Source: CAYUVA01 sp964448115 [NCBI: uncultured bacterium] (lineage in GTDB: Bacteria > CAYUVA01). Taken from it: a stretch of 64,000 bases of DNA. The stretch lies in the NCBI GenBank assembly GCA_964448115.1, contig CAYUVA010000007.1:1-64000 (forward strand), read 5' to 3'. Positions 17,389-27,667 of this stretch are shown in pieces (position 1 is the first letter of the stretch; each line of letters starts with the position of its first letter). The notes below the pieces were generated by a model. The model was given only the letters and a program-made list of their open reading frames with translations. It was not told the DNA's origin and ran no database searches. The position numbers and the translations under genes were made by a program.

Positions 17389-19869
17389 ATGCAAGGTTTT
17401 ACTATATTCTCTACAGGCATTGAAGGGCTTGACCAAGCCCTTGATGGGATTCAGCCTGGCGATAGCATCCTATGGCTGGCTGATACCCTAAAGGATTATG
17501 TCTATGTGGTGGATAAGCTGTTTGAGTATAACAGGAAGCGTCAAGCCCCGGCAATCTATATCAACTGCGGCGATTATTGTCTGTACCATCCGAGCATAGG
17601 GCGTCCTTTCCACTATGTAACCTGCGATATTAAGTCAGACTCTAAGCGAATGATAAAAGCGATAAGTCCCTATGCAGCCAAATTTCGCTTCTCTAAGGCT
17701 GCCTTCATTCTTGATCCCCTGGAGAACATATACAGTAAGCTTGGTAAAGATAAGAGGCAGCTTATCGGATTTTTGAACAGCTTCCTCGAGCTGCTTGCGG
17801 ACTATAAACACATCGCCTATCTGGCAAGCCTGGGCGATTCGCTGCCAAGCGATATTATTAAGGAAGTAAAAGAACTGACAACTATCAATCTTGAGATAAG
17901 CTCCAATGAAAGCGGTTTCAGTATCCTTGCCCAAAAGGTTGCCGGCAGATTCAATCAAGGCATGTATAAAAGGCTAGTGATTACAGATGGTCAAGTGGTT
18001 AGTAAGCAAAAAATCGATGAAAAAAAATATATTGATCTGCTTATAGATAAGATTGATGAGCTGATAACTATCAATAAATCGATTACCGAGCAAGCTACCA
18101 GTTCCAAAAGGGAGCTTGAGTTCCTCAACGAGATCCTCGAATCCTCAGCAGAAGCAATAATCATAGTAGATCGGTATGGTTATATAAGGACTTGGAATCA
18201 AGGGGCAGAAAGGCTGTTCGGTTATAAGTCCGAGGAGATGTACGGCAAGCCGCTCAACACCCTGTTCGGGCTGGTTCAAATGAAGGAGCAGCAGCTTGAT
18301 GACCTGACCAAGGCGCTGATGCGAAAAAACTTCGTTATGAACTATATCTTCACGGCGAGGACCCGAGATGACGAGGAGATATTTATAGATATGACCAATA
18401 CCCTGATCAGGGATGAGGAAGGCGATATCTTGGGAACCTCGATAATCATGCGCGATATTACCGACCGGGTATTGCTTGAGCGATGGCTACAGAAGAACAT
18501 CGAAGAGCTAACCATCTTGAATAACCTGTCCAGACTGCTTTATAGCACGCTAGATCTAGAGGAGATCTTCAAGATAGTGCTTATTGGGATCACTGCCAAT
18601 GAAGGGCTTGCCTTCAATCGAGCCTTCCTTTTTCTGTACGACGAGGAGACAGAATCCCTGGCAGGAAGGATGGCGGTCGGACCGTCAAGCCCGCAAGAAG
18701 CTGGACGAATATGGAATGACCTGAAGACCAAATCAGCCAGCATCGAGGATATACTCCATATTTACCGAAGCGGAGATGATAGCGCTGATCAACTGCTAAA
18801 CCAGAAGGTTAGGGAGATAAAATTTCATGATGATAAGGAGCCTGAGAATATAATATTCAAGGCATTCCGGGAGCGAAGGACCGTGAGGGTTATGGCAGGT
18901 AAAATGGCAAGCCCGGCAGTACAAAGGCTCAAAGATGCCCTGGGAATGGAACAATTCGCCATCGCCCCTTTGTACGACGAGAATCATCCAGTAGGGATCA
19001 TTATTGCTGATAACTTCATCACCGGTAAAGGCATCACAGATGCTGACTTAGCCATACTGGGCAATCTTGCATTTCAGACCGGGTCTGCAATCAGCAAAGC
19101 CAAGCTCTATGTGGAGCTTGATAAAAAGGTGGAGGATCTTGATAAGATAAACCTTGAACTTAAGCAAAACCAGCAACTACTCCTTAAGTACACCCAATTA
19201 TCAGCCATTGGAGAGATCGCCACCAAAGTGGCTCACGAGATACGAAATCCGCTATCAGCTATTGGTGGATTAAGCCGTTCATTGAGAGATGACCTGGTCA
19301 AGGATGAATCGAGCATCCAGGTGCTAGATATTATCATCAGCGAGGTGGACCGCCTGGAAAATATTGTAAACGAGATACTTAATATGGCAAAGCCGGTATC
19401 GATAAAAAAACAACCTAAAGATCTCCATGATATATTAAGAAATATACTTGAGATTTTAGAAAAGGAATTGAAAGCCAACCAGGTTCTAGTGAAACTATGT
19501 TTTGATGAATCGATACCATTGGTTATGGTCGATGAGGAGAGAATGCGTCAGGTATTTCTGAACCTGATCATGAACGCTATACAGGCAATGCCTAACGGTG
19601 GAGAATTAACCATCTCGACATCCAGGTCTAAAAACAATCTGATAGTGGAAATAATCGATAACGGAGTCGGCATTGCACAAGAGAATCTTAAACAAATATT
19701 TAATCCTTTCTTCACTACAAAATCACGCGGATCTGGTCTAGGATTGAATATTGTAAAACAGATCATTGCGGAACATAACGGCATGATAGATGTGGAAAGT
19801 AAGGTAGATCATGGAACAAGAATAATAATAAAGCTACCCTTGTCCAAAATATTCAAGGAGGTGGACTAG
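17389..19869 (+). CDS. Histidine kinase with KaiC-like, PAS and GAF sensor domains
   Basis: An 826-residue soluble kinase. Residues 1 to about 215 look like a KaiC/RadA-type domain ('STGIEGLDQALDGIQPGDS') but the P loop is replaced by 'ILWLADTLKDY', so ATP binding there is doubtful. A coiled coil leads to a PAS domain (about 246-360; 'LESSAEAIIIVDRYGYIRTW') and a GAF domain (about 375-560). The dimerisation domain carries His616 in VAHEIRNPLSAIG. The ATPase domain has 'NLIMNAIQAMPNGG', DNGVGI and SGLGLNIV. The receiver protein gene starts three bases after its stop and is the likely partner. Glycogen genes follow directly, so carbon storage is a possible output; that is inference. Confidence 0.88.
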   Translation: MQGFTIFSTGIEGLDQALDGIQPGDSILWLADTLKDYVYVVDKLFEYNRKRQAPAIYINCGDYCLYHPSIGRPFHYVTCDIKSDSKRMIKAISPYAAKFRFSKAAFILDPLENIYSKLGKDKRQLIGFLNSFLELLADYKHIAYLASLGDSLPSDIIKEVKELTTINLEISSNESGFSILAQKVAGRFNQGMYKRLVITDGQVVSKQKIDEKKYIDLLIDKIDELITINKSITEQATSSKRELEFLNEILESSAEAIIIVDRYGYIRTWNQGAERLFGYKSEEMYGKPLNTLFGLVQMKEQQLDDLTKALMRKNFVMNYIFTARTRDDEEIFIDMTNTLIRDEEGDILGTSIIMRDITDRVLLERWLQKNIEELTILNNLSRLLYSTLDLEEIFKIVLIGITANEGLAFNRAFLFLYDEETESLAGRMAVGPSSPQEAGRIWNDLKTKSASIEDILHIYRSGDDSADQLLNQKVREIKFHDDKEPENIIFKAFRERRTVRVMAGKMASPAVQRLKDALGMEQFAIAPLYDENHPVGIIIADNFITGKGITDADLAILGNLAFQTGSAISKAKLYVELDKKVEDLDKINLELKQNQQLLLKYTQLSAIGEIATKVAHEIRNPLSAIGGLSRSLRDDLVKDESSIQVLDIIISEVDRLENIVNEILNMAKPVSIKKQPKDLHDILRNILEILEKELKANQVLVKLCFDESIPLVMVDEERMRQVFLNLIMNAIQAMPNGGELTISTSRSKNNLIVEIIDNGVGIAQENLKQIFNPFFTTKSRGSGLGLNIVKQIIAEHNGMIDVESKVDHGTRIIIKLPLSKIFKEVD

Positions 19870-19872
19870 AAG

Positions 19873-20241
19873 GTGTATAAGATAATGGTTGTTGATGATG
19901 AGCTGAGCCTACGCATCCTGTATGAGAAAGAGCTGCGCAAGGAAGGCTATCAGGTGTTTTTAGCCGCCAGCGGAAGTGAAGCACTCGATAAATTCGAGCA
20001 GGTCAATCCAGATCTAGTTGTGCTGGATATCCACATGCCAGGCATGGATGGGATCGAGACCATGAATCGTATGCTCGATATCAACGCAAAGCTGCCGGTG
20101 CTTCTTAACACAGGCTATAGCGATTACAAGGACGATTTCAGAAGCTGGTCCGCGGAGTCCTATATAATCAAGTCTGGAGATCTTTCCGAGCTTAAAAATA
20201 CTATAAAAAAGGTACTGGAAAAGAAGACTTCCGATAGCTAA
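19873..20241 (+). CDS. Single-domain response regulator
   Basis: A 122-residue receiver domain with no output domain. The start is GTG at 19873 (VYKIMVVDDE), with GGAGG eleven bases upstream. Key features are the acidic pair VVDDE, the phosphoacceptor in 'LVVLDIHMPGMDG' (near Asp52), 'LLNTGYSDY' and the Lys in 'YIIKS'. Such CheY-like proteins act by protein contact or phosphorelay. The neighbouring kinase gene is its probable phosphodonor. The 48-base gap to glgC suggests cotranscription with the glycogen genes. Confidence 0.9.
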   Translation: MYKIMVVDDELSLRILYEKELRKEGYQVFLAASGSEALDKFEQVNPDLVVLDIHMPGMDGIETMNRMLDINAKLPVLLNTGYSDYKDDFRSWSAESYIIKSGDLSELKNTIKKVLEKKTSDS

Positions 20242-20289
20242 TTAAAAGCCTCACATAAACAACAAATAATCAAGGGGAATTCAATTAAA

Positions 20290-21513
20290 TTGTATTTTAA
20301 GACCGACCTATTGACCATAGTGCTCGCCGGCGGAAAGGGCGAAAGACTCTATCCACTTACCAAGGATAGAGCCAAGCCGGCCGTTCCCTTTGGAGGAATA
20401 TATAGGATTATTGACTTCACCCTATCCAACTGCCTGAACTCGAATATCAGGAAAATATACATACTGACCCAGTACAAGTCCTTGTCCTTGAATCGACATT
20501 TAAGGATAGGATGGAACATCTATAACCAGGAGCTTGGTGAATATATCATCGCGGTTGCCCCTCAACAAAGACAGGTAAATCGCTGGTATCTGGGAACCGC
20601 TGATGCCATCTTCCAGAATATCTACACGCTTCAGATGGAGAGACCCAAAAGGGTCTTGATACTCGGCGGAGACCATATCTATAAGATGGACTACAGCAAG
20701 ATGGTTAAAGCACACATAGAAAATGAAGCAGATGTAACCATCGGAGCTATACCGGTGCAAAAATCTGAAGCTATGCGCTTCGGGGTGATCGAGGTGGATA
20801 AAGATAGCCGGGTAGTTGCATTTCACGAGAAAGTGCCCAATCCTCCGAGCATACCTGGAGATACTGACCACTGCCTTGCATCCATGGGAATATATGTCTT
20901 CGATACCGAGACGCTGGTTAGAGCAGTCATCGATGACTCCAAGGAGGAAGGAGAGCATGACTTCGGCAAGAATATACTGCCCAAGCTGGTGGATTCTCAT
21001 CGTCTGTTCGTTTATTCGTTCGTTGACGAGAACAAGGAACTGGAGCCATACTGGCGGGATATAGGCACGCTCGATTCCTACTATGAGGCTAATATGGACC
21101 TGGTGAGCATCAAGCCGCATTTTAATCTGTATGATAGGGACTGGCCGGTTCGAACCTACAGCGTTCCCGGTCCGCCAGCCAAGTTCGTTCATGCTGTCCA
21201 AAATCGTAAAGGAATGGCTCTACAATCTCTTGTATCCCAAGGATGTATAATCTCAGGAGCAAGGGTTTTCCATTCAATAATTTCCCCACATGTAAAGATA
21301 CATAGCTACGCCAGTGTGGAGAACTCAATACTCTTCTCCGGCGTGGAGGTGATGGAGCATGCAAGGATTAAAAACACCATCATAGATAAAGATGTGAAGA
21401 TACCTCAGGGATATGAGATCGGATATGACCTCGAAAAGGATAAAAAGGAATTCGCTGTTACTGAAAATGGGATCGTGGTTGTACCTAAGGGCATGATCCT
21501 GGAGAAGACATGA
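20290..21513 (+). CDS. glgC: Glucose-1-phosphate adenylyltransferase
   Basis: A 407-residue enzyme that makes ADP-glucose from glucose-1-phosphate and ATP, the committed step of bacterial glycogen synthesis. The nucleotide motif is KGERLYPLTKDRAKPAVP near the N-terminus, with 'YLGTADAIFQN', 'HIYKMDY' and 'EPYWRDIGT' (sugar site) further on. A left-handed beta-helix tail follows from about residue 290. It starts with TTG at 20290, with AAGGGG about 12 bases upstream. glgA follows after 33 bases. Confidence 0.95.
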   Translation: MYFKTDLLTIVLAGGKGERLYPLTKDRAKPAVPFGGIYRIIDFTLSNCLNSNIRKIYILTQYKSLSLNRHLRIGWNIYNQELGEYIIAVAPQQRQVNRWYLGTADAIFQNIYTLQMERPKRVLILGGDHIYKMDYSKMVKAHIENEADVTIGAIPVQKSEAMRFGVIEVDKDSRVVAFHEKVPNPPSIPGDTDHCLASMGIYVFDTETLVRAVIDDSKEEGEHDFGKNILPKLVDSHRLFVYSFVDENKELEPYWRDIGTLDSYYEANMDLVSIKPHFNLYDRDWPVRTYSVPGPPAKFVHAVQNRKGMALQSLVSQGCIISGARVFHSIISPHVKIHSYASVENSILFSGVEVMEHARIKNTIIDKDVKIPQGYEIGYDLEKDKKEFAVTENGIVVVPKGMILEKT

Positions 21514-21546
21514 GATCGAGAAATTCAACTAATAACGGAGGTTAAA

Positions 21547-23016
21547 ATGAGCGAAAAAATCGCTATACTAATGGTTGCTTCAGAGGTAGCTCCTTTTGCC
21601 AAGACCGGCGGGCTTGCCGATGTAGTCGGCTCCCTTCCTAAGGCACTTCAAAGGCTAAATGTGGATGTCCGCATTATTATGCCTCGCTACAAGACCATAG
21701 ATCCCCATAAGTATAAGCTCAAAAGGCGACTTGAGGATATTACTATCAAGATGGGAGACTACAGTTATCATGGCGACTTACTCGAAGGAAAACTCAATGA
21801 TAAAGTGCCTATTTACCTGGTAGAAAATAAACAGTTCTACGATCGGGACAATCTATACTCCACACCTGGCGGAGATTATCCTGATAACCTGGAGAGATTC
21901 ACCTTCCTCAATCGATTCGCTATGCAAGTGCTTGACAAGATAGACTTCGTTCCGGATATCATCCATTGCCATGACTGGCAGAGCGGGTTGATACCAGCCT
22001 ACATCAAGAAACTGTATAAGAACGATAAGAACTTTGGCGGAATAAAAACCATATTCACCATCCATAACATAGCCTATCAGGGCAATTTCCCCTCGGAGAA
22101 GCTTCCAATTACCGGCTTGCCTTGGGAGGTATATAACATGAACGAGGTCGAGTTCTATGGTCGCTTCAGCCTGATAAAAAGCGGCATCGTTTACTCTGAT
22201 GCAATAACCACGGTAAGCGAGGGCTACAGCAGGGAGATCCAGACCGCTGAGTACGGTTATGGCTTAGAGGGGATACTCTCTCACCGAAAGGATCGCTTGT
22301 ATGGCATCATAAACGGCGTGGATTACGAGCAATGGAATCCTCGAACCGATGATCTGATCGCTAAAAACTATGACCTTGATGACCTTGAGGGGAAAAAGGA
22401 ATGTAAGCGCGACCTACTAAGGGAGTTCAATATTGAGCCCAACTTTGGCGGTCCCGTGCTCGGCATGATAACCCGCCTTGCAGACCAGAAAGGACTCGAT
22501 CTGGTAGCCCAAATTATCCCGCACCTCCTAAGAAAGAAGGTGGTCTTCGTGCTTCTGGGCACCGGCGAGGAGAAATATCATATCCTTTTCGAGAACCTGG
22601 CAAGGCGCTATCCTAAGAAGACCGGCATCAGCATAGCCTACGATAATTCCATGGCGCACAAGATAGAAGCTGGCGCGGATATGTTCCTCATGCCATCCAG
22701 GTACGAGCCATGTGGGCTAAACCAGATGTATAGTCTAAGGTATGGCACCATCCCTATTGTAAGAGCGACCGGAGGTCTCGATGATACTATCGTGGAGTTT
22801 GATCCCAAGACCGGACAGGGTAATGGATTCAAATTCCATCGCTACGATGCAGGGGACTTTCTTGCAGCAATAAACCGCGCTATGGAGCAGTACCGAAGAA
22901 AGAGAACCTGGGACAAGCTGATTGAGAACGCTATGCGATGCGACTTCTCCTGGGATGCCTCAGCCAAGAAGTATCTTAGGCTATACAAAAGACTGCTGGG
23001 TATAACCACAGGATAA
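21547..23016 (+). CDS. glgA: Glycogen synthase (ADP-glucose)
   Basis: A 489-residue GT5 enzyme that extends alpha-1,4-glucan from ADP-glucose. The N-terminal domain has VAPFAKTGGLADVVGSLPKA (the KTGG glucan/ADP site) and 'DIIHCHDWQS'. The C-terminal domain has 'GMITRLADQKGLDL' and the acceptor/donor stretch 'MLMPSRYEPCGLNQMYS', seen here as FLMPSRYEPCGLNQMYSLRY. A GGAGG lies before the ATG at 21547. The 220-base gap to the next gene is the largest within the cluster and may hold a second promoter. Confidence 0.96.
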   Translation: MSEKIAILMVASEVAPFAKTGGLADVVGSLPKALQRLNVDVRIIMPRYKTIDPHKYKLKRRLEDITIKMGDYSYHGDLLEGKLNDKVPIYLVENKQFYDRDNLYSTPGGDYPDNLERFTFLNRFAMQVLDKIDFVPDIIHCHDWQSGLIPAYIKKLYKNDKNFGGIKTIFTIHNIAYQGNFPSEKLPITGLPWEVYNMNEVEFYGRFSLIKSGIVYSDAITTVSEGYSREIQTAEYGYGLEGILSHRKDRLYGIINGVDYEQWNPRTDDLIAKNYDLDDLEGKKECKRDLLREFNIEPNFGGPVLGMITRLADQKGLDLVAQIIPHLLRKKVVFVLLGTGEEKYHILFENLARRYPKKTGISIAYDNSMAHKIEAGADMFLMPSRYEPCGLNQMYSLRYGTIPIVRATGGLDDTIVEFDPKTGQGNGFKFHRYDAGDFLAAINRAMEQYRRKRTWDKLIENAMRCDFSWDASAKKYLRLYKRLLGITTG

Positions 23017-23241
23017 ACATCTTTTGAAAGGAAGCCACCATTGATAATCCAATATGACTCCATATAAAAGTCGAGGCTCGCAGAGAAATTGCCGGCAGGG
23101 TCGTTGAAGGAATACTTGAATTATTCTAAAAAAATATGACTTTTTCGCCAAAAGAGAAATTATGTTTAAAGAAGATTTGTTCAAAATGAATAAATATGCT
23201 ATATAAGTAATGAATATAGAAATATTTCAATTATATTGAAA

Positions 23242-25422
23242 ATGAAGGACAGGTTGAAAATCTGCATACTCTGGCATCACCACCAGCCATATTACATCAT
23301 AAAAGCGCATAAAAGAGCCGTGCTGCCCTGGGTTAGGATGCACTGCTATAAGGATTATGTGGATATGCCGATGATCGCCTCCAGGTATCCTGCAATAAAG
23401 ACCACCTTCAACCTGGTGCCATCGCTTATCAAGCAGATACTCGATTATCAAAGCCATGATGTGATGGATGACTTCGAGGAGCTTTCGTTTAAGAATCCAA
23501 GTCATCTTTCAGGTGAGGATAGAATATTCATCGCCAGGAATTTCTTCTCGGTGAACTACGACAACTGCATCGCTTCGCTTCCACGATATAAAGAGCTGCA
23601 TTCCAAGAAAGCCATGCTAGGTGATGCTCCCATACCGCCTGATCTTTTCAGCGATCAGGAGCTGATCGATTTGCAGGTTCTATTCAATATAGCCTGGTGT
23701 GGAAATCATCTTCGAGAAAATACCGCCCTGCAAGAGTTGATTAAAAAGGGGAGCAACTACCATGAACAGGATAAGAAAAGGCTTAGAGAAATACTTAAAA
23801 GCCACCTGGCATCGGTCATACCCACCTATAGAGAGCTGGCTGAACAGGGCATTATTTCACTTACGACATCCCCCTTCTATCACCCCATTTTGCCATTGAT
23901 TTATGATAACTACATGGCTAAGAGGTGCCAGCCTGACTTGCGGTTACCCAATACAAATTTCAGGCAACCAGAAGACGCAAGAAAGCAGGTGGCCGAGGCG
24001 ATCGAGCTTCACAAGCGCACCTTTGGAGTCAGACCTAAAGGCTGCTGGACCCCCGAGGGGTCTGTATCCCCCGAGATTATCGAGCTGTTGGCAGAGAACG
24101 GTTTCGCCTGGTGTGCATCCGATGAGATGATATTGAAAAAAAGCCTTAAAATGTCGGGGTTGGAGCAAGATACTGGCTGGAAGTACCTCCCCTATCGATA
24201 CAAGACCGCTCATGGCGAGGTGGTAATATTCTTTCGAGATCAGAAGCTTTCCGATCTCATCGGCTTTTCCTATGCTAAGATGGGTGCCAATGAAGCTGCC
24301 GGCGACTTTGTCAACCGGTTGCATGAGATCAGGGACACTCTCCCGGATGATGGAAAGCCTTATGTGGTAAGTGTTATACTTGATGGGGAGAACGCCTGGG
24401 AGTGGTTTCCGAAGAACGGGAAGGAGTTCTTGGAAAACCTTTATGAATCTCTTTCAGGCTCAGAAAACCTTCAAGTCATAAGCTTCGATAACTACCTTGA
24501 GGGATTGTGTAAGTCGTTGCCGGTGCTACCCAAGCTGTACAGCGGCTCTTGGATCAAAGCCGATTTCTCCACCTGGATCGGACATGAGGAGAAGAACCGG
24601 GCATGGGATCTGCTTTATAAGGCTAGACAGGATATCCAGTCCCACATCGATCATTCGGCAAAAATAGATAAGCAAAAAATTGTTGAAGCGATGGGTTGTT
24701 TATACAGGGCTGAAGGAAGCGACTGGTTCTGGTGGTATGGAGATGATAACTTTACCAGCTTCGCTGCCGAGTTCGACTATATCTTTCGTCAACACCTGAA
24801 GGAAGCCTATCATGCTTTGGGATTGGCTCCCGATAGTCGGCTTGATGAGCCGATAAAAACCAACATAAACATCGTAAAAAACATTGTTCAGCCTACCGGA
24901 ATAGTTACCGCACAGATAGATGGCATGGTAAGCGATTACTATGAGTGGCTTAATGCTGGCTTTTATGATCCCGCACCTAGCCTTGGCACAATGAAGATGG
25001 GAGAAAAGATAATAGAGGGGATGTACTTCGGATGCGACAGGGAGTACTTATTTATAAGGCTTCAACCTGTGAACGGGAAGCAGAGTGTTATTGAGCAGAT
25101 CGATCGCATAAGGCTGACCATGGCTGATACCAATAGGATAATTGTTATCCTCAAGCGTCAGGGAGTAATATATACTGTGGAATCAATTAGACTTAATAGC
25201 AGCCTGATCGAAGAAGACGAAAACGGTTTCATAGGCATGTCAGGAGAGATTGTTGAGCTTAGAGCACCGCTGATCTATATTAAGAGCCATGACTTAAAAT
25301 GCTTTTCCTTCAGCGTTGAGCTTTATTATAATAATGAGTTAATACAAAGAATTCCGCTATCAGGGAGCCTGGAAACCTTTTATCCTACGGAGGAATTCCT
25401 GGCAGAGAACTGGATTGTATAA
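23242..25422 (+). CDS. GH57 glycoside hydrolase (amylopullulanase-like)
   Basis: About 726 residues. The start at ATG 23242 (MKDRLKICIL) is preferred over a TTG two codons earlier; neither has a good ribosome site. The GH57 barrel opens with 'ILWHHHQPYY'. Counting from the upstream TTG, the nucleophile Glu274 lies in CWTPEGSVSP and the acid/base Asp383 in 'VSVILDGENAWEWF'. Residues from about 560 on form a beta domain. It resembles amylopullulanase-type GH57 enzymes that cut alpha-1,4 and alpha-1,6 bonds, but the exact substrate cannot be read. No signal peptide, so it acts in the cytoplasm, presumably on glycogen or maltodextrin. Confidence 0.88.
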   Translation: MKDRLKICILWHHHQPYYIIKAHKRAVLPWVRMHCYKDYVDMPMIASRYPAIKTTFNLVPSLIKQILDYQSHDVMDDFEELSFKNPSHLSGEDRIFIARNFFSVNYDNCIASLPRYKELHSKKAMLGDAPIPPDLFSDQELIDLQVLFNIAWCGNHLRENTALQELIKKGSNYHEQDKKRLREILKSHLASVIPTYRELAEQGIISLTTSPFYHPILPLIYDNYMAKRCQPDLRLPNTNFRQPEDARKQVAEAIELHKRTFGVRPKGCWTPEGSVSPEIIELLAENGFAWCASDEMILKKSLKMSGLEQDTGWKYLPYRYKTAHGEVVIFFRDQKLSDLIGFSYAKMGANEAAGDFVNRLHEIRDTLPDDGKPYVVSVILDGENAWEWFPKNGKEFLENLYESLSGSENLQVISFDNYLEGLCKSLPVLPKLYSGSWIKADFSTWIGHEEKNRAWDLLYKARQDIQSHIDHSAKIDKQKIVEAMGCLYRAEGSDWFWWYGDDNFTSFAAEFDYIFRQHLKEAYHALGLAPDSRLDEPIKTNINIVKNIVQPTGIVTAQIDGMVSDYYEWLNAGFYDPAPSLGTMKMGEKIIEGMYFGCDREYLFIRLQPVNGKQSVIEQIDRIRLTMADTNRIIVILKRQGVIYTVESIRLNSSLIEEDENGFIGMSGEIVELRAPLIYIKSHDLKCFSFSVELYYNNELIQRIPLSGSLETFYPTEEFLAENWIV

Positions 25423-25441
25423 GATCTAAAAGGAAAGCTTT

Positions 25442-27583
25442 ATGAACAAGATAAATTTTATCTTCGGTATCCATTGCCATCAGCCGATCGGCAACTTCGA
25501 TTTCGTAATCGAGGATGCCTATCATAAAGCATATTTACCGTTTTTGGAGACTTTAGGTCGTTTTCCTGATATCAAGCTGGTGATGCACTATAGCGGTTGC
25601 CTCCTGGAGTGGCTGGAAAAGAATCACCCTGAATATCTTGAGATATTGGCTAAGTTGGTGGAAGATAACCAGGTTGAGCTGCTTGGGGGTGCTTTTTATG
25701 AGCCGATAATACCGGTTATCCCTCCACAAGATGCGATTGGGCAGATAATAATGATGCGCAATTATCTGAAGGAACGGTTTGGAGTACAGCCAAATGGAAT
25801 CTGGTTGCCTGAACGCGTCTGGGAACCACATCTGCCCGACATATTACATGAGGCTGGGATCGAATATCTTGTGGTTGATGATTTCCATTTCAAGCTAGCT
25901 GGAAGACAGGACGAGGACCTGGTTGGCTATTTTACCACCGAGCATATTGGAAAGAAGGTTAATGTATTTCCTATATCTGAGAGGCTGAGATATCTCATAC
26001 CGTTTAGGTCGGTGCAGGAAACCATCGATCACCTGAGCCGGTTCGCTAACGAAAGCGGAAGTAATCTCCAGGTCATGACCGATGATGGGGAGAAGTTCGG
26101 CATCTGGCCGGGCACTTATAATCTTTGCTATTCCCAGGGGTGGGTGAGTAAATTCTTCCAGGCGCTGGTCGAACAAAACTCCTGGCTGGAACTGACCACC
26201 TTTTCAGAGTATGTAAAAAAATCTAAGCCTCTAGGCAGGATCTATCTTCCTGGTGCATCTTACTTCGAGATGAGCGAATGGGCATTGGATAGCGGCATGA
26301 GCGAGGCATTCAAGAGCCTGATCGATGAGCTGAATAAACAGGAAAAGCTTGAGTTGTACAAGCCGTTTCTGCAAGGTGGTATATGGCGAAATTACCTATC
26401 CAAGTATCCCGAGTCGAACCAGATGCACAAAAAGATGATCTGGGTTCAAAAAAAGGTGATGGCAGCGCTCGGCGATGATATCGAGTATAGCAATAAAAAC
26501 GAGATGCTCGCTGAGTTTTATCGCGGGCAGTGCAATTGCGCATATTGGCATGGTGTGTTCGGTGGTCTTTACCTGCCGCATCTAAGGCGCGCTATCTACC
26601 AGAAACTAATAAATGCTGAGGTACTTGCGAATAAAGCCCTTGGAGCATTTGATGATAAACCAAAGATCGATGTGGAAGACTTCGATGGCGACGGCACCAA
26701 GGAGATAATCTATAGCAGCCCTAAATTTAACCTGGTGATATCTCCCGCTTATGGCGGCGCTATCGTGGAATGGGATATAAATGACAAGGGGTTGAACCTG
26801 ATCAACACACTTTCCAGACGACATGAGGCATATCACAGGGAGATGCTAAAAAGCTCCAAGGAGGATATAAAAGAATATGAGACCCCGAGCATCCATGACC
26901 TCAACAAAAAAGGGCAACACCTTGCGCAATACCTTGACTATGATTGGCATAGAAGGGTCAGCTTTATCACTCACTTTTTAAGCCCTAGCACAAACCTTGA
27001 TGACTATAGAAGGTGCAAGTTTTATGACCTAGGAGATTTCACCCTGGAACCGTTTGATTACACCTACGAAATAGATGGAGGTGTTACCAGAATAACCATG
27101 CATAGAAGAGGATCGCTTGCTAGCCTGGGGGGGAGGATACCCTTTGAGGTTCAAAAGACTATGATGATCGATTCTGAATCCAATGAGATGGTTCTGGAGA
27201 CAAAGGTAACCAATAGCTCGCAGCATAACCTTCTTATCTGGTTTGGAAACGAGTGGAACTTCGCGCTTTCAGGTAGTAAAAAACATGCATTTCTTCGATT
27301 CGGAGATCCGCCAGGCAAGAAAAGAAGCATCCACGAGGCAGGACAAGTACATCATACCCAGCTAGCCGAGCTGGTTGATGAGCTTTTTAACCTTTCCATT
27401 GAGATCTCATTCGACCAGTGCTCAACTATATGGTTTTTCCCCGTGCAGACCATCTCGCAGTCGGAGAGCGGTTTTGACAAGACATATCAAGGGACAACCA
27501 TTTTTGCCAGCGCAAAAAACAATATCGCAAAGGGAGAAAGCTCAATATGTAGAACCATGATAAAGATCACCGACTTTTTATGA
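25442..27583 (+). CDS. GH57 4-alpha-glucanotransferase / alpha-amylase
   Basis: A 713-residue cytoplasmic enzyme whose layout matches the Thermococcus litoralis 4-alpha-glucanotransferase: a GH57 barrel, then DUF1925 and DUF1926-type domains. The barrel begins 'FIFGIHCHQPIGNFDF'. Glu124 in GIWLPERVWEPHLP aligns with the known nucleophile Glu123, and Asp214 in MTDDGEKFG with the known acid/base Asp214. The enzyme would shuffle or cut alpha-1,4-glucan chains. AAGGAAAG lies six bases before the ATG. It follows the first GH57 gene by 19 bases. Confidence 0.92.
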   Translation: MNKINFIFGIHCHQPIGNFDFVIEDAYHKAYLPFLETLGRFPDIKLVMHYSGCLLEWLEKNHPEYLEILAKLVEDNQVELLGGAFYEPIIPVIPPQDAIGQIIMMRNYLKERFGVQPNGIWLPERVWEPHLPDILHEAGIEYLVVDDFHFKLAGRQDEDLVGYFTTEHIGKKVNVFPISERLRYLIPFRSVQETIDHLSRFANESGSNLQVMTDDGEKFGIWPGTYNLCYSQGWVSKFFQALVEQNSWLELTTFSEYVKKSKPLGRIYLPGASYFEMSEWALDSGMSEAFKSLIDELNKQEKLELYKPFLQGGIWRNYLSKYPESNQMHKKMIWVQKKVMAALGDDIEYSNKNEMLAEFYRGQCNCAYWHGVFGGLYLPHLRRAIYQKLINAEVLANKALGAFDDKPKIDVEDFDGDGTKEIIYSSPKFNLVISPAYGGAIVEWDINDKGLNLINTLSRRHEAYHREMLKSSKEDIKEYETPSIHDLNKKGQHLAQYLDYDWHRRVSFITHFLSPSTNLDDYRRCKFYDLGDFTLEPFDYTYEIDGGVTRITMHRRGSLASLGGRIPFEVQKTMMIDSESNEMVLETKVTNSSQHNLLIWFGNEWNFALSGSKKHAFLRFGDPPGKKRSIHEAGQVHHTQLAELVDELFNLSIEISFDQCSTIWFFPVQTISQSESGFDKTYQGTTIFASAKNNIAKGESSICRTMIKITDFL

Positions 27584-27667
27584 GCTTGAATCTCATGATA
27601 GGTATATCGGCTAATGGATTTTTCACAGGGCAACAAACATAGCCCTTAATAGCAAGGAAGAGAGGCC

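Noticed and set aside
23017-23235. Riboswitch or attenuator in the gap between glgA and the first GH57 gene
   Set aside because: Only weak A/T-rich inverted repeats are visible and no known riboswitch core; nothing supports a specific call.
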